Notes: generated by a model not told the origin, from the letters alone. DNA of 12,685 bases from DATKCJ01 sp035513275 (GCA_035513275.1 DATKCJ010000387.1:1-12685); one strand, 5' to 3'. Positions 1-7,530 are shown, counted from the first letter of the stretch. Made by a program: numbers and translations.

Positions 1-2637
1 GACGCCAACTGGCGGGCATTCTTCGACGGGTTTGCATTTGCGGCGAACGGGACATCGATCGCGCGCCCCGGCGGCCGCACGGCAGGTTCGCTCAAGACGT
101 CGCAGGTCGACAGCTTCATCTTCCACTACCGCTCGATTGGGCACCTCCAGGCGCACCTCGATCCGCTCGGCGAGCCGCCCGGCCCACATCCGCGGCTCGC
201 TCTCGGGGAGCACGGCCTGTCCGACGAGGATCTCGACACAGTCGTCGAGCCGGCGCTCTACCTCGGCGGAGCCTCGATCACGCTGCGCAAACTTATTGAG
301 AACCTCGAGCAGACCTACTGCGGTCAGCTCGGCGTCGAATACACGCACATTCAAAACACCGAGACGCGCCGATGGCTGCAGGCTCGGATGGAGCCGACGT
401 GCAACCAACCGAATTTCGAGCGTGCGCAAAAAATCCGGATCCTCCGCCGCCTCCTGAAGGCGGAGCTGTTCGAGAAATTCCTACACACGCGTTTCCTCGG
501 CCAGAAACGATTCTCACTCGAGGGAGCAGAGACGATGATCCCGCTCATCGACACGATCGTCGAAAAATGCGGCGCGCTCGACCTGAGCGAGATCGTCATG
601 GGCATGGCGCATCGAGGCCGGCTCACCGTGCTCGCGAGTGTCCTGCGCAAAGAGTTCGACTTCATCTTTGAGGAGTTTTCGGAAAACTATGTGCCCGACA
701 CCGTGGGCGGAGACGGCGACGTGAAGTATCACCTCGGCTACAATGCCATTCTCGACACGGCGTCCGGCCGCAAAATCGGCTTTCGCCTCGCGCCCAACCC
801 CTCGCACCTCGAGGCCGTCGACCCGGTTGTCCAAGGTCAGGTGCGCGCGCGCCAGCGCCTCATCGGCGACACCGAACGCAAACGCGTCGTGCCGTTGCTC
901 GTGCATGGCGACGCGGCGTTCGCGGGCCAGGGGGTCGTCGCAGAGACATTGAACTTCTCGCAACTGAAGGGCTATCGCACCGGCGGCACGGTGCACCTGG
1001 TCGTAAACAACCAGATCGGTTTCACGACGAATCCGAACGAGGCCCGCTCGAGCCGCTATTGCACCGACGTCGCCAAGATGATCGAGGCGCCGATCTTCCA
1101 CGTGAACTCCGACAATCCCGAGCTCGCATGCATGGTCGCAGAGCTCGCACTCGACTATCGCCAGAAGTTCGCGGCGGACGTCGTCATCGACATGGTTTGC
1201 TACCGCCGCCACGGGCACAACGAGGCAGACGAGCCGGCGTTTACGCAGCCGCTCCTCTACCAGAAAATCTCGCGCAAGGAGGCGACGGGCGAGATCTACG
1301 GCCGCAAGCTCATCGCCGAGGGCACGATCACCGAGGAAGAGCGCGAGGCGATTCGGAAGGAATACACCGACGCGCTCGAGGCCTCGTTCGAAAAGGCGAA
1401 ACAGAAGACATCGAAGAAGCCCGACCCGAAGGCGCGCTTCGAAGGTGCCAACGTCAAGTTCCAGCCGAAGTTTCACTTCAACCCCGTCGACACTCGCGCA
1501 TCGCGGGAACACATCGAGACCGCGATCCGAGGGCTCACGACGGTGCCGGACGGTTTCAACATCAACAACAAGATCAAGCGCCTGCTCGAGAACCGCACGA
1601 AGACGCTCACTGAGAATCACCCGATCGATTGGGGCTTCGCCGAGGCGCTCGCCTTCGGCACGCTCATGCTCGAGGGAACGCCCGTGCGGCTCTCCGGACA
1701 GGATTCCGAGCGCGGCACGTTCAGCCACAGACACGCCGTCCTCTACGACTACAAGACCAACGAGCGCCACGTGCCGCTCCTCCACCTCGCTGAAAAACAG
1801 GCGCAGTTCTGCGTCTACAACTCCTCGCTCTCCGAGGCGGCAATCCTCGGCTTCGACTACGGCTACTCACTCGACTACGAGGACATGCTCTGCATCTGGG
1901 AGGCGCAGTTCGGCGATTTCGCAAACGGCGCGCAGGTCGTCATCGACCAGTTCATCTCAAGCGGTGAATCGAAGTGGCAGCGCTCGAGCGACATCGTGCT
2001 CCTGCTCCCGCACGGCCACGAGGGTCAGGGTCCCGAGCACTCATCGGCGCGTCTCGAGCGTTTCCTCCAGCTCAGCGCGGAGGACAACATCCAGGTCTGC
2101 AACCTTACCACGTCGGCGCAGTATTTCCACGCGCTCCGTCGTCAGATGAAACGGGATTTCAAGAAGCCGCTGGTGATCATGGCTCCGAAGAGCCTGCTTC
2201 GAAATCCCGCGGTCGCCTCTTCGCTCGACGACCTCACTGGAGGCTCGTTCCACGAGATCATCGACGACCCGGCTGCGCCAAAGAAGCCTGCCCGCCTCGT
2301 CCTTTGTTCGGGCAAGATCTATTACGACCTCTGCGATTATCGCGAAGCCCTGAAGATCACCGACGCCTCGATCGTGCGAGTCGAGCAGCTCTATCCGCTC
2401 CACACCGACCGGCTCGCCGAGATCGCCGCGGCGCACAAGAAATCTTCGCTCGTCTGGTGCCAGGAGGAGTCGCAAAACAACGGCGCGTGGTCGTTCATCG
2501 CGCCGCGTCTCGAGGAAATTTTCGGTCGCAAGCCCGCCTACGCCGGCCGCGACGCCAGTGCCAGCCCGGCCGTGGGCTCGCTCGCGGTGCACAAGATCGA
2601 ACAAGCCGCATTGCTCCAGACGGCATTCACGCTCTAG
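1..2637 (+). CDS. sucA: 2-oxoglutarate dehydrogenase E1 component (5' partial)
   Basis: Thiamine-diphosphate-dependent E1 subunit of the cytoplasmic 2-oxoglutarate dehydrogenase complex. It decarboxylates 2-oxoglutarate in the TCA cycle and succinylates the lipoyl group of E2. The frame is open from base 1, and the first residues (DANWRAFFDGF) match the region near residue 40-60 of full E1 proteins, so the true start lies upstream and 878 residues are visible. In window numbering: GMAHRGRL at about 201; GDAAFAGQG (303-311) plus NNQIGF (336-341), forming the ThDP/Mg site; YRRHGHNEADEP from 401; SGQDSERGTFSHRHA from 565; and GFDYGYS followed by the WEAQFGDFANGAQ stretch typical of the transketolase-like C-terminal half. 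No key motif is missing and no frameshift is seen. The first ATG in the frame (388) is internal, because conserved E1 sequence precedes it. It is followed 14 bases later by sucB, so it is very probably the first gene of a suc operon. The assignment is very secure. Confidence 0.97.
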   Translation, partial: DANWRAFFDGFAFAANGTSIARPGGRTAGSLKTSQVDSFIFHYRSIGHLQAHLDPLGEPPGPHPRLALGEHGLSDEDLDTVVEPALYLGGASITLRKLIENLEQTYCGQLGVEYTHIQNTETRRWLQARMEPTCNQPNFERAQKIRILRRLLKAELFEKFLHTRFLGQKRFSLEGAETMIPLIDTIVEKCGALDLSEIVMGMAHRGRLTVLASVLRKEFDFIFEEFSENYVPDTVGGDGDVKYHLGYNAILDTASGRKIGFRLAPNPSHLEAVDPVVQGQVRARQRLIGDTERKRVVPLLVHGDAAFAGQGVVAETLNFSQLKGYRTGGTVHLVVNNQIGFTTNPNEARSSRYCTDVAKMIEAPIFHVNSDNPELACMVAELALDYRQKFAADVVIDMVCYRRHGHNEADEPAFTQPLLYQKISRKEATGEIYGRKLIAEGTITEEEREAIRKEYTDALEASFEKAKQKTSKKPDPKARFEGANVKFQPKFHFNPVDTRASREHIETAIRGLTTVPDGFNINNKIKRLLENRTKTLTENHPIDWGFAEALAFGTLMLEGTPVRLSGQDSERGTFSHRHAVLYDYKTNERHVPLLHLAEKQAQFCVYNSSLSEAAILGFDYGYSLDYEDMLCIWEAQFGDFANGAQVVIDQFISSGESKWQRSSDIVLLLPHGHEGQGPEHSSARLERFLQLSAEDNIQVCNLTTSAQYFHALRRQMKRDFKKPLVIMAPKSLLRNPAVASSLDDLTGGSFHEIIDDPAAPKKPARLVLCSGKIYYDLCDYREALKITDASIVRVEQLYPLHTDRLAEIAAAHKKSSLVWCQEESQNNGAWSFIAPRLEEIFGRKPAYAGRDASASPAVGSLAVHKIEQAALLQTAFTL

Positions 2638-2651
2638 TTTCCCGCTCCACC

Positions 2652-3920
2652 ATGTCGATCGAAGTCAAGATCCCACCGATGGGTGAATCCATCTCCTCCG
2701 GCGTCCTCGCCAAGTGGCACGTCGCCAGCGGCGACGCCGTGAAGAAAGACCAGGTCCTCTTCGAGCTCGAGACCGACAAGATCACGTCCGAGGGAGTCGC
2801 CGAGTCCGATGGCACTATCCAACTCGCCGTCGAGGCCGGCGCCGAGGTGAAGATAGGGCAGGTCGTGGCGACGATCGATGAGTCGAAGTCGACAAAGCCC
2901 GTGGAAAAGCCCGATTCGAAATCGGAGGAAAAGAAGGAAAGCGCACCCGCGAAAGAAGGCGGCGAGGATAAGGAACCACCTGCCGCGAAATCGGATGAGC
3001 CGGACACACCGAAGGAACAGGAGGCCGCCTCCGAAGTGAAACCGAAGTCGCCCGCGGTGCGGAGAATCGCCGAGGAGACCGGCATCGATCCCGACAGCGT
3101 CACCGGCTCTGGCAAGGGCGGCCGCGTCACGAAGGGCGACATGCTCGAAACGGCACAGCGCACTCCTGAACTCGCACGACCCAACTCCGCTTCGTCGAAG
3201 GAGGAGCCCTCGCCCTCCGGCGAGCGCACTTCCCGCCGGAGAATGACTCCGCTTCGCGCGCGCATCGCCGAGAGGCTCGTCCAGGCGAAGAACCAGACCG
3301 CCATGCTCACCACGTTCAATGAGGTGGACATGACGGCGATCCGCGATCTGCGCGCTCGCTATCAGGAAGCGTTCACAAAGAAGCACGGCGTCAAGCTCGG
3401 CTTCATGTCGTTCTTCGTGAAGGCCGCAGTGCATGCGCTCAAGGAAGTGCCCGCCTTCAACGCTCGCATCGACGGCGACTCGATCATCGAGAACCATTTC
3501 TACGACATCGGCGTCGCGGTCTCCACCGACCGCGGCCTCATGGTGCCCGTGCTCCGCGACTGCGACACGAAGAGCATGGCCGAAATCGAGAAGGATCTCG
3601 GCACCTACGCGACGAAGGCTCGCGAGGGGAAGATCAAGCTTGAGGACCTCGACGGCGGCGTGTTCACCGTCACCAACGGCGGCATCTTCGGTTCGCTGCT
3701 CTCCACGCCGATCCTCAATCAGCCGCAGTGCGGCATCCTCGGCATGCACAGCATCCAGGACCGCCCCGTCGCGCGCGACGGCCAGGTCGTCATCCGTCCG
3801 ATGATGTATCTCGCGATGTCCTACGACCACCGGATCGTCGACGGCAAGGAGGCCGTCACGTTCCTCATCGCAGTAAAGCAGGTGATCGAGGATCCGGCCC
3901 GGCTTGTCCTCAACATCTGA
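2652..3920 (+). CDS. sucB: Dihydrolipoyllysine succinyltransferase, E2 of the 2-oxoglutarate dehydrogenase complex
   Basis: E2 core of the complex: it transfers succinyl from its lipoyl arm to CoA. It has 422 residues, a normal length. The N-terminal lipoyl domain (about 2-78) has the ELETDKITSE motif with the lipoylated lysine at K43. A charged linker rich in Lys, Glu, Pro and Ala (about 79-130) follows, then the peripheral-subunit-binding domain (about 132-169, SPAVRRIAEETGID...GKGGRVTKGD). The catalytic domain (about 195-422) opens with RRRMTPLRARIAERL and ends with the active-site SYDHRIVDG, where H393 and D397 are the catalytic pair. The DHRIVDG form and the pairing with sucA favour the succinyl over the acetyl enzyme. 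The start at MSIEVKIPPMGES is the usual lipoyl-domain start; no clear Shine-Dalgarno sequence lies in the 14-base gap, so translation may be coupled to sucA. The reading frame stays open upstream into sucA, but that stretch does not resemble any E2. Confidence 0.96.
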   Translation: MSIEVKIPPMGESISSGVLAKWHVASGDAVKKDQVLFELETDKITSEGVAESDGTIQLAVEAGAEVKIGQVVATIDESKSTKPVEKPDSKSEEKKESAPAKEGGEDKEPPAAKSDEPDTPKEQEAASEVKPKSPAVRRIAEETGIDPDSVTGSGKGGRVTKGDMLETAQRTPELARPNSASSKEEPSPSGERTSRRRMTPLRARIAERLVQAKNQTAMLTTFNEVDMTAIRDLRARYQEAFTKKHGVKLGFMSFFVKAAVHALKEVPAFNARIDGDSIIENHFYDIGVAVSTDRGLMVPVLRDCDTKSMAEIEKDLGTYATKAREGKIKLEDLDGGVFTVTNGGIFGSLLSTPILNQPQCGILGMHSIQDRPVARDGQVVIRPMMYLAMSYDHRIVDGKEAVTFLIAVKQVIEDPARLVLNI

Positions 3921-3924
3921 CCCC

Positions 3925-4015
3925 TCGTTCTCGTTCTCGTAATCCTAATCGTTCTCTCAGCTCCCTCGAAATACTTCGGACGAGAGAACGAGAACGATTA
4001 AGAGAACGAGAACGA
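3925..4015. repeat. MITE-like imperfect palindrome of CGTTCTC units between sucB and lpdA
   Basis: Two 34-base arms (3925-3958 and 3982-4015) are reverse complements at 30 of 34 positions by direct comparison. The outer 14 and inner 8 positions match perfectly. The arms are built from repeated CGTTCTC / GAGAACG units around a TAATC core. The 23-base centre contains a further small CGAA/TTCG stem. The element starts 4 bases after the sucB stop and ends 7 bases before the lpdA ATG, so it fills nearly the whole gap. As RNA it would fold into one long stem-loop inside the suc transcript. There is no T-run, so I do not call it a terminator. It looks like a non-autonomous mobile or REP-type palindrome, but no second copy is present in this window to prove dispersal. 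Confidence 0.8.
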
Positions 4016-4022
4016 AGCAATC

Positions 4023-5480
4023 ATGAATTCAGAATTCGACCTCATCGTCATCGGCGCCGGCCCCGGTGGCTACGTGTGCGCGTTTCGCGCGGCGCAGCTC
4101 GGCCTGAAGGTTGCGCTCGTCGACAAGCGCGCGGCGCTCGGCGGGACGTGCCTCAACGTCGGCTGCATTCCGAGCAAGGCGCTCCTCCACTCCACCGAGC
4201 AGCTCTCGTTTGCAAAGCACCACGCCGCGGAGAACGGCATCGTGCTCGGCGAGGTGAAGGCCGACATCGCCGCGATGATGAAGAAGAAGGATGCGGTCGT
4301 CGCCAAACTCACCGGCGGCGTCGGCATGCTCGCGAAAGGCCGCAAGATCACCGTCGTGCAGGGATCGGCGCGATTCGCCTCGCCCTCGGAAATCGAGGTC
4401 GTCCCGAGTGGTTCGGAACTCGAAGATCCAAAATCGAAAATCGAAAATGCTTCGCGCCTCAGCGCGAAGCACATCGTGATCGCCACCGGCTCCGCGCCTG
4501 TCGAGCTGCCGTTCATGAGGTTCGACGGCACCACCGTTGTGTCGAGCGACGACGCGATCGCGTTCACCGAGGCACCGAAGCGGCTCGTTGTGGTCGGCGG
4601 CGGCGCGATCGGACTCGAGCTTGGCTCCGTCTGGGCGCGGCTCGGCAGCGAAGTGACGGTCGTCGAGTTCCTCCCGAAAATCGTGGCGTTCTTGGACGAC
4701 GACATTGTCCGCCACTTCGCACGCAGCCTCGGCAAACAGGGACTGATGATTGAGACCAACGCCAAAGTCATCGGTCTCCGCCAATCGAAAATCGAAAATC
4801 CAAAATCGAAAATACCAACCCTCACCCTTCTCGCAGAGCGTGAGGGCACGGAACTCACTTTCGAAGCCGACCGGGTCCTGGTGGCCGTAGGCCGCCGGCC
4901 GTTCACCGACGGCCTGGCACTCGAGAAGGCGGGCGTCGAACTCGATGAGAAGAGGCGCGTGAAGGTCGATTCCCACCTACGCACGACGGCGAAGAATGTC
5001 TGGGCGATCGGCGATGTCGTCGCGGGTCCGATGCTCGCGCACAAGGCCGAGGAGGACGGTGTCGCAGTTGCCGAATGGATCGCCGGCAAGGCGGGCCATT
5101 TAAACTGGGATCTCGTCCCTTCCGTGGTTTACGCCGATCCCGAAATCGCCTCGGTCGGCCTCGGTGAGGATGCCGCAAAGGCAAAGGGCATCGCGGTGAA
5201 TGTCGGCAAATTCAACTTCGCTGCGAACGGCCGCGCAATTGCGGCCGACGCCACGGACGGTTTCGTGAAGATCATCGCCGACGCGAAGACGGACAAGATT
5301 CTGGGCGCACAAATTCTGGGCAAGGGTGCTGGCGAGCTGATCAGCGAAGTCGTCACGCACATGGAATACGGCGGCAGCGCCGAGGACCTCGGCCGCACGA
5401 TCCACGCGCACCCGACGATGAGCGAAGCCGTGAAGGAAGCGGGGCTCGCGGTTTCGAAGAGCGCGATTCACGCGATGTAG
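4023..5480 (+). CDS. lpdA: Dihydrolipoyl dehydrogenase (E3)
   Basis: FAD-dependent pyridine nucleotide-disulfide oxidoreductase that reoxidises dihydrolipoamide with NAD+; its position after sucAB suggests it serves the 2-oxoglutarate complex. It has 485 residues, slightly longer than the usual ~465-475. The N-terminal FAD motif is GAGPGG (11-16). The redox disulfide is C43/C48 in GGTCLNVGCIPSK. The NAD-binding motif is GGGAIG (192-197). A second FAD-contact segment is VWAIGDV. The C-terminal dimerisation domain ends with HPTMSE, giving the catalytic H463-E468 pair. The extra length lies in two AT-rich, in-frame repeat insertions that encode DPKSKIEN (135-142) and QSKIENPKSKI (254-264), both in surface-type segments just before conserved strands (HIVIATGS and ADRVLVAVGR). 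All catalytic residues survive, so the gene is probably functional. No canonical Shine-Dalgarno sequence precedes the ATG; the purine-rich arm of the upstream palindrome sits there instead. Confidence 0.96.
   Translation: MNSEFDLIVIGAGPGGYVCAFRAAQLGLKVALVDKRAALGGTCLNVGCIPSKALLHSTEQLSFAKHHAAENGIVLGEVKADIAAMMKKKDAVVAKLTGGVGMLAKGRKITVVQGSARFASPSEIEVVPSGSELEDPKSKIENASRLSAKHIVIATGSAPVELPFMRFDGTTVVSSDDAIAFTEAPKRLVVVGGGAIGLELGSVWARLGSEVTVVEFLPKIVAFLDDDIVRHFARSLGKQGLMIETNAKVIGLRQSKIENPKSKIPTLTLLAEREGTELTFEADRVLVAVGRRPFTDGLALEKAGVELDEKRRVKVDSHLRTTAKNVWAIGDVVAGPMLAHKAEEDGVAVAEWIAGKAGHLNWDLVPSVVYADPEIASVGLGEDAAKAKGIAVNVGKFNFAANGRAIAADATDGFVKIIADAKTDKILGAQILGKGAGELISEVVTHMEYGGSAEDLGRTIHAHPTMSEAVKEAGLAVSKSAIHAM
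4425..4471. repeat. AT-rich SKIEN-type repeat plus hairpin inside lpdA, copy 1
   Basis: Bases 4425-4448 are two AATCGAAA-type units in otherwise GC-rich coding DNA, translated in frame as DPKSKIEN. It runs directly into a perfect inverted repeat: 10-base arms at 4448-4457 and 4462-4471 (TGCTTCGCGC and its reverse complement) around a CTCA loop. The composition break is obvious, and the encoded residues do not resemble the short loop other E3 proteins have before the HIVIATGS strand. Confidence 0.85.
4783..4846. repeat. AT-rich SKIEN-type repeat plus hairpin inside lpdA, copy 2
   Basis: Bases 4783-4814 are three AATCGAAAATC-type units, translated as QSKIENPKSKI. The 30 bases 4785-4814 match the reverse complement of 12491-12520 at 28 of 30 positions. 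Five bases further on is an inverted repeat: CCCTCAC (4819-4825) and GTGAGGG (4840-4846), with an inner CTC/GAG pairing (4830-4832 and 4836-4838). The insertion preserves the lpdA frame. Confidence 0.85.
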
Positions 5481-5512
5481 GGCGTGCAGTTGCATGGCGG
5501 GAAGTAGCGCGG

Positions 5513-5527
5513 GGTCTCTCGCAGACC
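5513..5527. repeat. Small hairpin after lpdA
   Basis: GGTCT (5513-5517) and AGACC (5523-5527) form a five-base stem around a five-base loop, 33 bases after the lpdA stop. No T-run follows on the plus strand. It could help end the suc transcript or be part of the dispersed repeat that continues to 5580; neither can be decided from sequence alone. Confidence 0.35.
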
Positions 5528-5547
5528 GTGAGCCTGTCGAACCGGTG

Positions 5548-5580
5548 ACCCGCGGTCCGAGGCAGGTCAAAGACCTGCCC
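5548..5580 (-). repeat. Hairpin repeat at a 3' end, copy A
   Basis: GGCAGGTC (5561-5568) and GACCTGCC (5572-5579) form a perfect eight-base stem with an AAA loop, flanked by GGTCCGA and ACCCGCGG. It lies in the 107-base gap between convergent genes: 67 bases after the lpdA stop and 7 bases after the stop of the minus-strand gene at 5588. The position suits a bidirectional transcript end, but there is no U-tract on either side, so a classical intrinsic terminator is not supported. A diverged copy lies at 10931-10965. Confidence 0.7.
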
Positions 5581-5587
5581 TACTCAA

Positions 5588-6097
5588 TCAACCACCCTGC
5601 GCCAGCACTGCGTCGTCGTCGGTGTGCATCACCTTGTCCGGACCGGCGGACCGGATATCCATCGCATCTCCACTGAGCTGATGGAAGAAGAACGGCGTGC
5701 CCCAGCGGTCGACAAGTTCGCCACGATGGTTGATCGCCGGATGCCCGCGCGGGATGAGCTGCAACCCGAGGCTGTTGCGGCCCGTGAGCACCGCCGTGAT
5801 CTCGTTGTTCTCGCCGACGGGATTGCCGCCGCCAGGGAAGTTGGTTCGAAACGCCTCGAATACCGAATCGACGATGAGAAGGTCGCGCTCGACTGTGCCA
5901 TCGGGCGCATTAAGGCCGGCGGCTAGCGCGCTCGGCGCCTCGCGTGAAGGAGCAGGGCGGGAGGCAGGCGCCGGTGAGTTTGATGCGAGCGCCGCCTTCG
6001 TTGCCACAGCAGGCGTCTCAGGTGTGAGTGTGAGGTTGAACCCAATCGCCACTGCGAAGGCGATGAACAACGGAATCCAAAGCCAAAGGCGGCGCAT
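5588..6097 (-). CDS. Membrane-anchored protein with a pseudopilin-G-like C-terminus
   Basis: A 169-residue protein of unknown function. One hydrophobic segment (about 4-22, LWLWIPLFIAFAVAIGF) serves as anchor or uncleaved signal. A low-complexity Ala/Pro/Ser stretch (about 26-60) follows, then a compact domain (about 62-169) ending DRWGTPFFFHQLSGDAMDIRS and AGPDKVMHTDDDAVL. That ending resembles the C-terminus of type II secretion major pseudopilins (GspG), where a D.WG.P core precedes an S.GPD...TDDD calcium-binding loop. No prepilin peptidase motif (G-F-T-L-x-E) is visible, so it is not an ordinary pseudopilin. The frame is open upstream to 6349 but overlaps the DUF1501 gene. I chose the ATG at 6097 because it lies 8 bases after the DUF1501 stop and gives a normal membrane start with MRR before the hydrophobic run. 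It is probably the last gene of the DUF1800-DUF1501 transcript, translated by coupling, since no Shine-Dalgarno sequence is seen. Confidence 0.8.
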   Translation of the reverse strand: MRRLWLWIPLFIAFAVAIGFNLTLTPETPAVATKAALASNSPAPASRPAPSREAPSALAAGLNAPDGTVERDLLIVDSVFEAFRTNFPGGGNPVGENNEITAVLTGRNSLGLQLIPRGHPAINHRGELVDRWGTPFFFHQLSGDAMDIRSAGPDKVMHTDDDAVLAQGG

Positions 6098-6105
6098 GAT
6101 CGGAG

Positions 6106-7530
6106 CTACAGCATGAAGCCGAGGTTGGGCTTCGCGAAGCGCCCGATGTTCGGAAGCGCGAGCGACAGGTTCGATTCGCTCACTCCGAACCACAAGGCAA
6201 GCGTCGAGGCGAACTCGTCCACGCTTGTCGTCGGAATCCAGCGGCCGCGACCCGTGTCGTCTGGCCCGTTGATCAGGAGGTCCGGCATCGCGCCGTAAAG
6301 ATCGCCACCGTTGACAGCGCCGCCGAGCACGAAGTGATGGCTGCCCCACCCGTGGTCGGAACCGTCGCCGTTGGTATTGTAAGTGCGGCCGAAGTCCGAC
6401 GCGGTGAAGGTTGTCACGCTATCTGCTACCCCGAGTTCCATCGTCGCATCGTAGAACGCCTTCATCGAGCTGCTGACGTCGGCAAGCAGGTTGGCATGCG
6501 CGGTGAGCTGGGCATCGTGCAAATCCCATCCTCCGAGCCGTGCAAAGAACACTTGCCGCTTCAACCCGAGCGAGGGCGCGGCCTTGATGAGACGCGCGAT
6601 CATCGAGAGCTGGCTTCCGAGGTTCGATGTCGGAAACGGGGTCGCCACGGCCGGATTTGCGGCGAGCACAGCGGCAAGCAGAGCGCTGTTCTCGATCGCG
6701 CCGTCGGTGAGCCCAGCGAATGCCGACTCGAAGAGATTTGTGTGACTCCCAGCGAGCAACTCGCTCTGCGCTGCGGCACGCACGCCGCCTGCGAGACCGC
6801 TCGTGCCAAGCAACTGCACGGCGCCGCTGGTGCTCACTGCATATTGCGACACGTCCTTCCCGACCTGAAACGAATTTTTCCCTGCGAGGCTGATCGACAT
6901 CGAGATCGCGTTGTTCTCATTGAACGCGTTTACGAGATCCGCGATGCGGCCGCCCCACCCCGTCGAGAATGGCTTGTCCGGCACGCTGCTCTGCCATTGC
7001 ACCGTCTGGTCGTTGTGCGAAAAAAGTTGCGGCGGGAGCGGCACGGACTTCGCGTTGTATTGCGCCTTCGTCGTGGGCACCACGAGCGTGCCGACGTTTG
7101 AAACGATCGCGAGTTGGCCCGAGTCGAAGAGACCCTTCAGTCCGCCGGCGGACGCGCCGCTCATCTCCATGCCGAGGCTCGGATGAAATGCCCACGCGCG
7201 GCCGTCCGACGTCTTCGGCGATACGCCGAGCAGCCCGTCCGAAGGAAGAGCGAGTGCGCCGCGCGCGGCGGTGTAGGCTGCGAAGCCTGCCTCGTCGTGC
7301 GGGATGATGAGATTGTTCGCGTCGTTGCCACCCGCGAGGAAGAGGCAGACGAGCGCCTTGTAATCGCCCGCGGCACCGAGCGCACCCGGGATGCCTGAAC
7401 GCGGATCGGCAATCGCGCCGATCAACCGGAGTTGCGAAAGCGCTGAGAGCATGCCCGTCGAACCGACAGCGGCGCAGCACGCACCGATGAACTTCCGCCG
7501 GCTGAGCTCACGATTGATGATGTCGTTCAT
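6106..7530 (-). CDS. DUF1501 family exported protein, Tat-type signal
   Basis: A 474-residue DUF1501 protein; the family has an alkaline-phosphatase-like fold, but its substrate is generally unknown. The N-terminus carries a twin-arginine motif, SRRKFIGA (10-17), followed by a hydrophobic stretch, so export in folded form to the periplasm or surface is likely. Family landmarks in order: LVCLFLAGGNDANNLIIP (60-77); ARLGGWDLHDAQ (330-341); and the metal-site-like block TASDFGRTYNTNGDGSDHGWG (376-396) followed by HHFVLGGAVNGGDLYG. The C-terminus (WIPTTSVDEFASTLALWFGV) is also typical. It follows the DUF1800 gene by 28 bases on the same strand and precedes the small anchored gene by 8 bases. DUF1501 and DUF1800 genes commonly sit side by side. 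The start ATG lacks a recognisable Shine-Dalgarno sequence. Family assignment is secure; biological role is not known. Confidence 0.93.
   Translation of the reverse strand: MNDIINRELSRRKFIGACCAAVGSTGMLSALSQLRLIGAIADPRSGIPGALGAAGDYKALVCLFLAGGNDANNLIIPHDEAGFAAYTAARGALALPSDGLLGVSPKTSDGRAWAFHPSLGMEMSGASAGGLKGLFDSGQLAIVSNVGTLVVPTTKAQYNAKSVPLPPQLFSHNDQTVQWQSSVPDKPFSTGWGGRIADLVNAFNENNAISMSISLAGKNSFQVGKDVSQYAVSTSGAVQLLGTSGLAGGVRAAAQSELLAGSHTNLFESAFAGLTDGAIENSALLAAVLAANPAVATPFPTSNLGSQLSMIARLIKAAPSLGLKRQVFFARLGGWDLHDAQLTAHANLLADVSSSMKAFYDATMELGVADSVTTFTASDFGRTYNTNGDGSDHGWGSHHFVLGGAVNGGDLYGAMPDLLINGPDDTGRGRWIPTTSVDEFASTLALWFGVSESNLSLALPNIGRFAKPNLGFML

Noticed and set aside
514..1785. A long open frame antisense to sucA
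   Set aside because: It lies opposite highly conserved E1 sequence and is Arg/Val/Glu/Asp-biased, as expected for antisense of GC-rich coding DNA; no recognisable domain.
2634..3830. A long open frame antisense to sucB
   Set aside because: Mirror of the E2 gene with no domain, signal or ribosome binding site of its own.
1974..3920. A 648-codon open frame covering the end of sucA and all of sucB
   Set aside because: Its first part is an out-of-frame reading of conserved sucA; E2 homology begins only at 2652, so this is not a fusion.
3925..4015. CRISPR-like array from the repeated CGTTCTC units
   Set aside because: Units are seven bases, with no regular spacers, and form one palindrome, not repeats separated by unique sequence.
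5548..5580. Classical intrinsic terminator between lpdA and the convergent gene
   Set aside because: The stem is strong, but there is no T-run on either strand after it; kept only as a hairpin repeat.
6098..6349. N-terminal extension of the small anchored protein
   Set aside because: It overlaps the well-supported C-terminal coding region of DUF1501 and is Arg-rich shadow sequence; the ATG at 6097 gives a sensible membrane start.
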